Below, piece by piece: positions 34,408 to 43,300 of a stretch of DNA of 64,000 bases (positions are counted from its first letter, which is position 1; every line of letters starts with the position of its first letter). The stretch is from Acuticoccus sp051016205 (GTDB lineage: Bacteria; Pseudomonadota; Alphaproteobacteria; Rhizobiales; Amorphaceae): NCBI GenBank assembly GCA_051016205.1, contig CP136534.1, positions 3,348,001 to 3,412,000 on the forward strand, written 5' to 3'. A program made the translations under genes and the position numbers. The notes beneath the pieces were generated by a model. It ran no database searches and was not told the DNA's origin. It saw only the letters and a list, made by a program, of their open reading frames with translations.

Positions 34408-35641
34408 GCGCGCCCTCTCTTTCTCGCCAGTCTTGGACGCGGTTCCAGAAAAGCTCGGTGAATTCGTCGATCTCGTGAGCCGGGAAAATGGCGCTGACTT
34501 TCTGGTGGATGGCATCGCGCATGGTGCCCGAGCCGAAGAAGTCGTAGGCGAGCTCATCCAGATGACCGAGGTGCGTGCGGCAGAAGTCGCGGAACTTCTC
34601 GGTCTGGAACCGCTCATGGGCAATGGCGGCGTAGGCGGACAGGCGCTCGCGGGGCGACAGGTCCTTGTCGGCCACATCGAAATAGGGCTGCCAGTCCAGC
34701 GTTTTGCGCATGGGCCTGTCGGTGGCCGCACAGAAGATGGACCAGCGAAGGTTCGCCTTGATCAGCCAGGGGAAGTGGTAGTGGAGCGAGGTGACCTGGC
34801 TGTCGGGGCAGGCATTGGCAAAGTCGATGGGGTGCCACACGCCGTCCTTCAGGAGGGCTTCGCATGAGTTGAAGTCCCAGCCGAAGAAAGAGTTGATGGT
34901 GAGCGTTGTATCTTCCAAGACGCTGGCGTCTTCGGCGGTCAGAAAGTCGGTCTCCATACGATAGCGGTCGTGGAGGGGGGCGGTGGGGTCATAGTTGACC
35001 TTGCGCATCTGCGGCCCGAGACCGACACAGCGCACGAAATGTTCGTAGGGCAGGACGGCAGCCTGAAGGTTCATCACCTCGGTGCCGCTGGCATCGTAGG
35101 CCTTTTGCAGGTCTTCGGCATTGTTGATCTTGGTGACACCCCGCCAGCCGCCGCCGTGGTAGGGCTTCATGAAGAAGGGGTAGCCGATCTTCCCGCCGAT
35201 GTCGGGCAGGGAGAACATGCGCGCGTATTGGCGCAAGGTGGCCTCAAGATCGTCCGTCACGTCGTAGGACTTGGGCGGCAGCATCCACGTTTCGGGCACG
35301 GGCAGCCCAAGGCGCATCATGGCGCAATAGGACGTGTGCTTTTCGTTGGACTGGAGCGACCAGGGATTGTTGTAGACATAAAGGTCGTTGAGGACGATGG
35401 CCTTTTTGATCCACTCGCGGCTGGTGGAGTACCAGTGGGTGAGACGGTCGATCACCACGTCGTACTTCACCGGCTGGCGCAGGCTGAAGGGTTCGATGGT
35501 CACCCGCTCGCAGTGGAAGTCGAGGCGCTGGCCGTCCAGCGAGATGTCCAGCTTCAGGCCGTTCAGAAGGCTCTCGTAGCAAATCGGCCAGCAGATGTCG
35601 GCACCAAGCGACAAGCCGATGTGGCAGGTGCGGTCGGCCAT
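34385..35641 (-). CDS. ATP-grasp-fold enzyme, second in the cluster
   Basis: 418 aa. The central region has ATP-grasp features: NEKHTSYCAMMRLGLPVPETW, the Gly-rich lid PFFMKPYHGGGWRGVTKI, LQAAVLPYEHFVRCVGLG and a late acidic strand HPIDFANACPDSQ in the place of the metal ligands. The N-terminal 90 residues resemble a pre-ATP-grasp domain (YDVVIDRLTHWYS). Homologues are often left unnamed or miscalled biotin carboxylase. No carboxylase partner exists here. Context favours peptide or amide ligation. ATG 35641 is used. Confidence 0.72.
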   Translation of the reverse strand: MADRTCHIGLSLGADICWPICYESLLNGLKLDISLDGQRLDFHCERVTIEPFSLRQPVKYDVVIDRLTHWYSTSREWIKKAIVLNDLYVYNNPWSLQSNEKHTSYCAMMRLGLPVPETWMLPPKSYDVTDDLEATLRQYARMFSLPDIGGKIGYPFFMKPYHGGGWRGVTKINNAEDLQKAYDASGTEVMNLQAAVLPYEHFVRCVGLGPQMRKVNYDPTAPLHDRYRMETDFLTAEDASVLEDTTLTINSFFGWDFNSCEALLKDGVWHPIDFANACPDSQVTSLHYHFPWLIKANLRWSIFCAATDRPMRKTLDWQPYFDVADKDLSPRERLSAYAAIAHERFQTEKFRDFCRTHLGHLDELAYDFFGSGTMRDAIHQKVSAIFPAHEIDEFTELFWNRVQDWREREGARGDQDGF

Positions 35642-35677
35642 AGTCCCCCCATGCGGCGCTGCCGCAAGGGCGCGTCG

Positions 35678-36865
35678 TCAGTTTCGCTCATCACCGGGAC
35701 GCAGCACCCACATCAGCCCGTCGCGCAACTGGTCACGCCAATTGTGCCAATGGTGGCCGTCCCACGCACTCTTGAACAGAACATCAACGCCGTGATCGTG
35801 CAAGAAGGTTGCTAGGGCGCGATTCTCATCGGCCAGACCCTCAAGCTCTCCCGTGGAGACAAAAGCGCGGGTGGGCGGCAAGGTAGGGGCCCGCCGGAGC
35901 GCCTTAACCAATTGCGCAACACGGTGAAACACAGGGTGGGCGCGCGAGCGCAACTTGCGCTCATCCAAGATGAACGAGCCCGACTTCAGCACCAGCCCGC
36001 CGAAGACGCCAGGATAGCGAAACGCGGTGGAGAGCGATGCGACGGCGCCAAGGCTTGCCCCAAGAAGGATACGGCCTTCGGGGTCATCGGTAAGGCTGTA
36101 ACGACCTTCAAGGGAGGGAAGCAGCTCCTGCGCGAGGTAGCGTGCATGCTGGCGACCACCCGTATACTCGCCCATACGGTCGCGGGTTTGCACCAAGGCG
36201 GCGAAAAGGGGCGGGATGTCGCCAGCGGCAATCAGATTGTCCAGCGACACGGCAAGGTCGGCATAGGTGACGTAGTCGTCGCCATCGTGGATGACGACGA
36301 TGGGAAGGGGCGTTCCCGGCATATGGTCGGCGGGCACGTAAAGGCGCTCGCCCCGCACCTCGCCAAAGGTTTCGCTGGGGACGTCAATGTCAATGATGTG
36401 GCCCTGAGGCGCACCGCGCGGCTCAGTCCACTCCGGCCGCACATAGCCGTAGGTGGAACACACCGAGTTTTCACCGAACGGGTCGCCCGCGCGGGACGGG
36501 TTGAAGGGGTCGAGGGTCCACTCCTCGTTCCCGTCGCGGCCAATGGCGATTTTGTATTCAAACCGCCCGCCATCTTCCACGGGAAGCTGAAGGAGCCACA
36601 GATCGGTGCCTGGCACACGGGCAAACGGGTTGCGGTCCACGCCTGCATGGATCCAGCGCACAAGAGCGACCCACTCCGCCTCGCCCCGCCACGCGAAGGT
36701 GGCGCGGCCCGGCTCTATGATGGGGAACTGGCAGGCGGCAAAGAAGCCGTCCACAGCGTCAGGCGAGACGCCTTCGCCGGCCAAGAAACCATCCGCAGCG
36801 GAGCGCGCGAGGGGCACAGCCGACGCCATCATCCCGTCAGCGGGCACGTTGGGACGTGATGTCAT
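35678..36865 (-). CDS. Enterochelin-esterase-like hydrolase with N-terminal early-set domain
   Basis: 395 aa. Residues about 50-150 resemble the Ig-like early-set domain found before Fes/IroD-type esterases (FAWRGEAEWVALVRW, DLWLLQLPVEDGGRFEYK). The C-terminal esterase has LPIVVIHDGDDYV, the nucleophile in LLGASLGAVASL and the catalytic His in WDGHHW. Fes-type enzymes hydrolyse siderophore tri-esters, but no siderophore synthase or iron receptor is present. A promoter-like 18-bp dyad lies 32-49 bp upstream. It heads the leftward set 36865-32427. Confidence 0.8.
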   Translation of the reverse strand: MTSRPNVPADGMMASAVPLARSAADGFLAGEGVSPDAVDGFFAACQFPIIEPGRATFAWRGEAEWVALVRWIHAGVDRNPFARVPGTDLWLLQLPVEDGGRFEYKIAIGRDGNEEWTLDPFNPSRAGDPFGENSVCSTYGYVRPEWTEPRGAPQGHIIDIDVPSETFGEVRGERLYVPADHMPGTPLPIVVIHDGDDYVTYADLAVSLDNLIAAGDIPPLFAALVQTRDRMGEYTGGRQHARYLAQELLPSLEGRYSLTDDPEGRILLGASLGAVASLSTAFRYPGVFGGLVLKSGSFILDERKLRSRAHPVFHRVAQLVKALRRAPTLPPTRAFVSTGELEGLADENRALATFLHDHGVDVLFKSAWDGHHWHNWRDQLRDGLMWVLRPGDERN

Positions 36866-36896
36866 CGGTCAAACTCCACAATCGGCCTTGCCCCAT

Positions 36897-36914
36897 TGTC
36901 AACGCGTGTTGACA
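36897..36914. promoter_or_regulatory. 18-bp dyad TGTCAA-N6-TTGACA before the esterase/ATP-grasp set
   Basis: Arms TGTCAA/TTGACA are perfect, the pairing extends one more base inward, and the centre is nearly symmetric. Each arm reads TTGACA outward, a consensus -35 box. For the leftward genes the left arm is correctly placed, but no good -10 follows. It lies in the 142-bp gap between the GCS2-type ligase and the esterase gene. An operator overlapping the promoter is the simplest reading. Confidence 0.5.
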
Positions 36915-37007
36915 TGTGGCGCAAGGCAAGGGGACGCACCTAGGCGCGTTGATGGGCGAACGCAACCAGCGTGCCACAGGTGAACGTCCCGTTTATGGCA
37001 TAAGATC

Positions 37008-38162
37008 CTAGTGCGCGGCTTGCGGACTGTGCTCTGCGACCGACTGTTCCACCAGCCAATCCACCACTTTGATTTGTGCCTCGTGATCGCTAGCGCCTCC
37101 AGCGACAGCGTCGTTGAAAATCCTCAATTGGTGGTCCGCACTGGTGCCCCGTTTTGCAATGGTGCGGGCGTGCTCCACCTCCGCCAGGCAGCCAAGATTG
37201 TCTGCATGGGGCTTAAGGTAGTCGATCAACTCCTCGATGAGGTCGGCGAGGGGCTTTGTGGTGCGGCGTCCGAAATCGCCCATCTGCGCCTCCACGCCGT
37301 AGCGTTGGGCGCGCCACTTGTTTTCAAGGACCAGAATGCGCCTGTATTGGCGCCAACGCTGGTTGTTTTCACGAAGGTGAAGCAGGAAGGCGAGGATGGA
37401 CTGGTAAAGGGCTGCAATGGTCAGCCCGTCATCGGCCCAGGTACAGATGTCGCAAATGCGAAGCTCCAAGGTGGGGTGGCGGGAGCTAGGACGCAAGTCC
37501 CACCATATCTTCGACGGGTCGTTGACCATCCCTGTGGTGGCAAGATCGTCGAGCAGCTCAGTCCAATCGTTCCAGCTTTCAAAGACCTCAGGAAGGCCTG
37601 AACGGGGAAGGTCGCCGATAATGATGGGGCGGAAGGCCTTCAGGCCCGTGTCCGTTCCTTCCCAGAATGGGGAAGAGGTGCTGAGGGCCAACAGGTGCGG
37701 CATGAAGTAGCTGAGCTGGCTCATCACGTCCACGCGCAAGTTTTTGTCCTGAATGCCTGCGTGGACGTGCATGCCGCAGATGGACATGCGGCGCGCGAGG
37801 GTTCTGTGCTCGGCGCCGAGAATGCGGTAGCGCTCCATGTCCACAGGCTCCTGCTCGCGCCAGTGAGCCCAGGGGTGTGTGGAGGCGGCAATCATCCGCA
37901 TGCCGTATTCTTTGGCGGCATCCGCAACGGCGTGGCGCAGCATCATCAGCTCTTTGCGCGCTTCGCCCACCGTGGCGCATACGCCGGTGCCGATCTCCAC
38001 CTGGCTTTGCAAAAACTCGTGGGTGACCTTGGGGCCTAAAATCTCCTTGCATCGGACCATGAATTCCGAGGGAGGGCGTGCCGCCAGCGAGCGGGTCTCC
38101 GGATCGATGAGTAGGTATTCTTCCTCGATCCCTATGGTCAGTTCTTCACCGAGCGGTCTCAT
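37008..38162 (-). CDS. Carboxylate-amine ligase, GCS2 family (YbdK-like)
   Basis: Glutamate-cysteine-ligase-type enzyme of the second family, 384 aa. The active-site opening is LTIGIEEEYLLIDPETR, followed by QVEIGTGVC, STHPWAHW, SICGMHVHAGI and LELRICDICTWADD, where acidic residues bind Mg-ATP and the substrate. YbdK shows weak gamma-glutamylcysteine synthesis, but members in ligase clusters probably join other acids and amines. ATG 38162 is chosen because GGAGG lies 8 nt upstream. A GTG eight codons earlier is open. It is upstream of, and co-directional with, two ATP-grasp and two esterase genes. Confidence 0.92.
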   Translation of the reverse strand: MRPLGEELTIGIEEEYLLIDPETRSLAARPPSEFMVRCKEILGPKVTHEFLQSQVEIGTGVCATVGEARKELMMLRHAVADAAKEYGMRMIAASTHPWAHWREQEPVDMERYRILGAEHRTLARRMSICGMHVHAGIQDKNLRVDVMSQLSYFMPHLLALSTSSPFWEGTDTGLKAFRPIIIGDLPRSGLPEVFESWNDWTELLDDLATTGMVNDPSKIWWDLRPSSRHPTLELRICDICTWADDGLTIAALYQSILAFLLHLRENNQRWRQYRRILVLENKWRAQRYGVEAQMGDFGRRTTKPLADLIEELIDYLKPHADNLGCLAEVEHARTIAKRGTSADHQLRIFNDAVAGGASDHEAQIKVVDWLVEQSVAEHSPQAAH

Positions 38163-38317
38163 TCTCGCAGCCTCCTGGCAGTGCACAGTCGCCCATCCTC
38201 AAACCTTTGCGCTGCCGATTGCAATCTGCGAGGCGGCGGGCCGCGCCTGCGGCGGCGATTTCGGCGGTTCCTACTGACGTGATTGTGGGAGCGGTAGGTG
38301 TTCATGCGGTCCGTTTG

Positions 38318-38331
38318 GGTAAAACTTTACC
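38318..38331. promoter_or_regulatory. GGTAAA-AC-TTTACC dyad
   Basis: Perfect 6-bp arms with a 2-bp centre, 286-299 bp upstream of the RTX-like gene and 156 bp upstream of the divergent ligase gene. Its form and AT-rich core suit a dimeric regulator. No candidate regulator is adjacent. Confidence 0.45.
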
Positions 38332-38379
38332 GCCATAGTGATTCGCCTAAGAGTAAGTAGACGCAACATGTGCAATCTT

Positions 38380-38411
38380 AAGTGTTTTCCTGAACCACCT
38401 AGGGAACACTT
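38380..38411. promoter_or_regulatory. AAGTGTT...AACACTT inverted repeat
   Basis: Perfect 7-bp arms separated by 18 bp, 206-237 bp before the RTX-like start. It may be two half-sites on neighbouring helical faces or a weak hairpin. The role is unknown. Confidence 0.35.
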
Positions 38412-38567
38412 GGACCCACATGCACCCCGTTAAGATTCAAGGCATTGGGACTGTAATGCAATGGATGCGACTCTTTATGCGGTCATTAAGCAACATCAAC
38501 AGATATTCTCCTGGTGAATATGGATTTTTCGCCGCGGAACCCGGTAAGAACTATGGTGGTAAGGTAG

Positions 38568-38583
38568 GCCGCGTTCGCGCGGC
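38568..38583 (+). promoter_or_regulatory. GCCGCG-TTCG-CGCGGC leader hairpin
   Basis: Perfect 6-bp GC stem closed by a UUCG-type loop, 33 bp before the RTX-like start codon. At this position in the mRNA it would lie just upstream of the ribosome site and could influence translation or mark an early pause. Confidence 0.45.
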
Positions 38584-38616
38584 TCCGGGGAACGACAACG
38601 GAAAGGCGCAAAGCCG

Positions 38617-40155
38617 ATGGGCGAACAATTCAATTTGCTTGGGTTCGAAAACTTCGTCTTGACTGGATCGACATCGCAAACATTTGTCGCAGACCAGAGC
38701 GACACATTCTATCTCACCCGTGAGAACAGCATTATCGATGTCGAGAGTGGTGACGCGGCCTTCTACATGGAAGACCTCCGCCACTCCAAATACCAGTTGG
38801 CCGGAACGATCGAGGCCGGAAACCGTCAGGATGATGACGTTGACGGAATCGAGCTGGCAGACACTGTCCGCAAAGCAACCATAGAGATCACACGCACCGG
38901 CGAGGTCAATGCCACTGACGATGCGATCGATACTTCTGCTCGCATGAGTGTGATCACCAACTACGGTTCACTCTACGGCGCTGAAGCCGGGATCGATATC
39001 GACGAAGGCGGCTTCCGCACCCGCGTCTACAATTTTGGAACCATTAAGGCCAAAGAAGAAGACGGCATCGACGGCGATGAAGACAATATCGTCGTCTACA
39101 ACAGCGGCCTGATCTGGTCCAAGGAAGGCGACGGCGTCGATATCAACGGGCAGGGAGCACGGATCGTCAACCTGCGGACCGGTGAGATCATTTCCAAGGG
39201 CGAAAGCGGCATCGAAATTGAATTTATCGATGTCGAAGAGCTCGACGGCCAGCCAGCCGTCGAGCTTCTCGCCGAAGAGAATGGCGAGGGCCCAGGGCCA
39301 AGGGTTGTCAGCACGGTCGTGAACCGCGGGCTCGTTGAAGGCAATGGTTCTGACGGCGTCGACTTCGACCCTGATGAAGGGCCGCGTGATGGGCGTGACA
39401 ACGACCAACCCACCACCGAGGTTTCTTCCTTGGAGTCCGTCGAGAACGGTCCTCCCCATGGAGGTTCCGGCTACGGCTTCAACTTCGTGAATGTGCTGAA
39501 GAACTACGGCACCATCACCACGACCGTTGACGACGAAGAAGATGATTTCGCCGTCGACGGCAGCTTTGCCACCGAGAAAGTCTTGAACAGGGGCGAGATT
39601 GACGGCAACGTCAACCTGCGCGGTGGCGACGATCACTACAAGGCCAAGAAGGACGGCTCCGTCAACGGCATCATCGACGGCAACGACGGTGACGATGTGA
39701 TCATCGGTGCCAACGCTGACGATTCCATGAGTGGCGGTTTCGACGATGATGAGATGACCGGTGGTGCCGGCGACGACTGCTTCATGCTCCTTTATGATTT
39801 CGAGGAGGGCGGGCAGCTCGATGTCGGCATTTACAGCAGCGGTTCGGATGTCATCACCGACTTCCAAAAAGGCGGCGATGAGCGTTACCGAGACTCATTG
39901 AAGTTCTTGTTCGAGGAGGAAGAGTACTCCCTGTCCACGAAGCGCAATTTCGTCAATTTCACCGAAGAAATGACCGAAACGCCGGTCGAAGCCGTCGAAC
40001 CGGTTCATCCTGGCTCGTCGGGCGTGTTTATCGACGGCGATGATCTGATCATCCAGTTCGACAAAGACAGCAGCGTACGCCTGGAAGACCTTGTGGACAG
40101 TCAGCGCTTTTTCAACCAACTGGTCGATGCCGGCGCAGAGATCTGGATGAGCTAA
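38617..40155 (+). CDS. Acidic RTX-like/beta-solenoid surface or secreted protein
   Basis: 512 aa, strongly acidic, with no Sec signal peptide. Residues about 115-331 contain six or seven copies of a repeat N-x-G-x-(I/V)-x(5-9)-D-G-(I/V)-(D/E) (for example NFGTIKAKEEDGIDG and NSGLIWSKEGDGVDI), the spacing of a right-handed beta-helix. Residues about 355-390 carry RTX-type Ca-binding nonapeptides (GNDGDDVIIG, SGGFDDDEMTGGAGDDCF). The C-terminal 120 residues are typical of type I secretion substrates. No T1SS genes are near. Codon use and the leader are more AT-rich than neighbours, suggesting acquisition. Exact function unknown: adhesin, matrix or Ca-dependent enzyme-less shell are options. Confidence 0.75.
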   Translation: MGEQFNLLGFENFVLTGSTSQTFVADQSDTFYLTRENSIIDVESGDAAFYMEDLRHSKYQLAGTIEAGNRQDDDVDGIELADTVRKATIEITRTGEVNATDDAIDTSARMSVITNYGSLYGAEAGIDIDEGGFRTRVYNFGTIKAKEEDGIDGDEDNIVVYNSGLIWSKEGDGVDINGQGARIVNLRTGEIISKGESGIEIEFIDVEELDGQPAVELLAEENGEGPGPRVVSTVVNRGLVEGNGSDGVDFDPDEGPRDGRDNDQPTTEVSSLESVENGPPHGGSGYGFNFVNVLKNYGTITTTVDDEEDDFAVDGSFATEKVLNRGEIDGNVNLRGGDDHYKAKKDGSVNGIIDGNDGDDVIIGANADDSMSGGFDDDEMTGGAGDDCFMLLYDFEEGGQLDVGIYSSGSDVITDFQKGGDERYRDSLKFLFEEEEYSLSTKRNFVNFTEEMTETPVEAVEPVHPGSSGVFIDGDDLIIQFDKDSSVRLEDLVDSQRFFNQLVDAGAEIWMS

Positions 40156-40375
40156 AAACACCACATCGCGATGCGAGGCCACGACGCCCCGCTTTGCTCG
40201 TCTGCTGACTGAGAACCAACCGTCGCTACGTTCGGCCACATGGTCGGCGTGGCGGCGGCTTTCTTATCTCCCAAGTCGTGACCGCCCCGGCGGGAGCGCC
40301 ACCATCCGGCAAAAAGGGTGCGCTCGCGTTTAGAGCAATGCCGAACTGAGTGTGCACAGTGAGGTCGGATCGGCT

Positions 40376-43300
40376 CTAACCACAGTCGAAGGTGCCGTCC
40401 ACGCGCGGTTCGCAGTGGTCGGGGGAGCCCCGGAGTCGCCAGTAATTCAAGAGTCCCATGTCATCGGCGATCTCGACGAACTCATTGCGGGGGCCGACAA
40501 CGTTGATGACGCTCCATGGGACGGTGAAGAACTGGGCCCTGCGTTCAGCGGCCGGCCCCAGATAGGCAAAGGCGTCCAAGACCGCATCCGGCCCGCCGAC
40601 GGCTGCCAGAAGGTCGTAGCTCAACAAGGGATCATCGCGATAGGTGGTTAAAAGCGTGTCCGTCGCGCCCAGTTTTGCCGTGTCTATGATGGTGAGGGCG
40701 CGGGTGCGAAGCTCTTCGGGGCATTGATCGCACGCTTCCACCAACGCGGCAGCCTTGTCCAACTCCCCAACGCGGGCGCGATGACCGATGATGGTGCGCA
40801 AGGTGAACTCGCGGAACGGCGGGTCGGCGAGAAACATCCCCTCAAGCACCTCGACATTGGCCTCCGTCTGGTGGGCCTGCCAGCGGAGCGTGGCGTAGAT
40901 CATGCGGTAGAGGGGGCTGGCCGGGTCCAGCGATTGAGCCTGGACGATCAGATTCAGCGCTTGCGCCTGCTTGCCCACCGTTTGCAACAGCGTTGCGTAG
41001 TCAACCATGACGCTGGGGTTATCGGCATCGGCGACGAGAGACGCTTCGTAGGCGTTTTCCGCCTCACGCCACTGCCTGTTGCGCTGGTACATGTTGCCCA
41101 AGGCATGCTGGACCACGGGAAGCTCAGGCGCCAGGTTGCGGGCGTTGAGTGCGGCCTCCTGCGCGCGACGATAGTAAATGCTTGGCACCACAGGGCGTCC
41201 ATCCACTTCAGTAAGGTAGATGGGCAGGTAGTTGTAGACCAAAGAGAGGGCGGCCCAGGCGGCGGCAAAATCCGGCGCCATGTCGACGGCCTGACGCAAC
41301 ACGGTCATCGCCTCCACCATGGCCTCACCGCGCTTCTGGAAGGCGGCCAATCCCTCCAGATAAAGTTTATAGGCTTCGGGGTTGGCGGTTTGCGCCGCTT
41401 TCAGGCTGTCAGCATTCAGGTTAAGCGGCGTGGACAAAGCGTCCCCAATGGCCCGTGCGATCCTCTCCTGCGCTTGAAACACGTCTGATTGGGTGTCGGC
41501 GAAGGTGCCGGACCACATGGTAAAACCGTTGCTGGCGTTGACGAGCTTGGCTTCGATCAGGATGTCTTCGTCGGCTTTACGAACCGCCCCCTCCACCAGG
41601 TAATCCACACCAAGTTGTGCGCCGATCTCCTTTAGATCCGCATTGGTCTCCCGGTATTGGAACACCGATGTTAGGCCGGGCATCGTAAACGCGTCGCTTT
41701 CCTCAAGGATGTTGATCAACGCGATGGTGAGACCGGCAACAAACCCGTTTGCATCCGACCCGCTCAAGTTGCGAAAGGGGATGACGGCAAGGGTGGTTAG
41801 CCCGTTGTCTTCAGCCGCCGGCTCCTGTGCACCGGCGCCAGGCGCATCTGATGTGGCGGTGGCACTGCCGTCCACGGTCGTTGCAGGATTCGCTGCAGGG
41901 GGGCCGGTGGCGGAACCGTCGTCCGCGGTGATCTGTTGACCGCCGGTGCTGTCCCGTACGGTGCCCCCGCTTTGCCCTGGCAAATAGGCGTACGCCATCA
42001 GGCCCAGGATGACGACGATGCCCACAAGGACCAAATAATCCACCACCGCCCCTGAGGTGAGGGTCTTCGGCGGCGTTTCGGTGTCTTGCCGGGTCGGTTG
42101 AAGGCCTTGGGCGCTGAGCTCAAACGCCCAGGCAATGACGCATACGATGGGAAAGCCCACCGCAAGGAGGACAGCCACCAGCGTGTCGGTCCACGTTGGC
42201 AGCAACAGCGTGTTTTGAAAGGCCGAAACCACCTGGAGGCACAGCCACGCCACCACGAGATAGAGGCCGGCAACGCGCATCACCTGGCGTCGGCGCAACT
42301 CGTAGAAAAACCGGCCGATCAGGTCATGGCGGTTCTCTGGCTGATGGGCCGCGAGAGATGCCGCGGTGGCAGCCATGGCAGGCGCTGGCTCGTCAACGGC
42401 CGTCGCGGGTTCAGGCGCTGGTGCCGGCTGAGGTGTCGCGTCGGGCGGCTGTGTATCGCTGTCGGCGCCGGCCTCCGTGGCAGCGGGCACTTGACCGTCG
42501 ATGACGAAGGTGGGGCCGGATTTCGGCCAGTCCACCTGGTTGAGGCGCAAGTAGTCTTTCAGGTTGGCGGCAGCGTAGAAGAAGGCCATCTGGCGGATCT
42601 TCAAGGGGATCGATTTGTGGGAGAAGTTCAGGCCCGTAGCGATCCTTGCCAAAAGGACCTGGCTTTCCATGAATGACAGGCGATCGGCCTCGTGCCGCTC
42701 GATCCAGTCGGTCATGCTTTGGCGCATGACGGTGGCAATTTCCACAAGGCCGATGTCTTCGGCTTGAAGACCTGGCTGCTCGTCGTGGTGCTGAAAACGG
42801 CTCAGCTGCGCGACGATGGCCTCCCAATCCTTGCTGGACTTGTCGGCACGGGCGGCGAGGAGGAAGGCGATCTCGAAATAGGCGTGATCGTAGAACAGGT
42901 ACTGGGCGCTCTCGTACATGGCAAGGTCGATCAGATGGTAATTCGGCCCCTGATTCGGGCCGTCCGAGCGCGCCACCAAGAGGTTGAGCCCATGAAAGTC
43001 GCCGTGGCAGTGACCCACCGCGCCGCGCAATTGCAGCCGCTCCGGAAGGGGAACCACACCGTCCGCGAACGCCAAAGGGTTCGGGTACCAATGCCCTTCG
43101 AACATGACGGTCGGCACATTCGCCGCAATGCCGCAGTCATCGGACAAGAAACTGTGGATGCGCCCGCCAATGGAGGGTTTTAGGCGCCGCCCCAACCAGC
43201 TCGCCAACAGCTCTTGCGGGGCGTGCATCCCGTCTTTGAGGTGAAAATCGGCGTTCCACTCCTCAAGAATGCCCACCGACATCTGGCGTACGACGGTCAG

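Larger units (their letters stand above)
38163..38616. other. 454-bp AT-richer intergenic region between the GCS2-ligase and RTX-like genes
   Basis: Divergent leader region with no convincing gene. It is visibly less GC-rich than its surroundings, especially 38310-38560. It holds three inverted repeats (listed separately). The leftward ligase ribosome site is at its left end and a weak GGAAAGG for the RTX-like gene is at its right end. A short open frame at 38420-38662 overlaps the RTX-like start and resembles nothing known, so it is not called. Confidence 0.6.

Noticed and set aside
38420..38662. 80-codon open frame in the leader of the RTX-like gene
   Set aside because: Overlaps the RTX-like start, lacks a ribosome site and resembles no protein. 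It could be a leader peptide but the evidence is too thin.
40156..40375. Possible intrinsic terminator between the convergent RTX-like and kinase-TPR genes
   Set aside because: Only a 5-bp GCCAC/GTGGC stem with a long loop before a short T-rich stretch was found, too weak to call.
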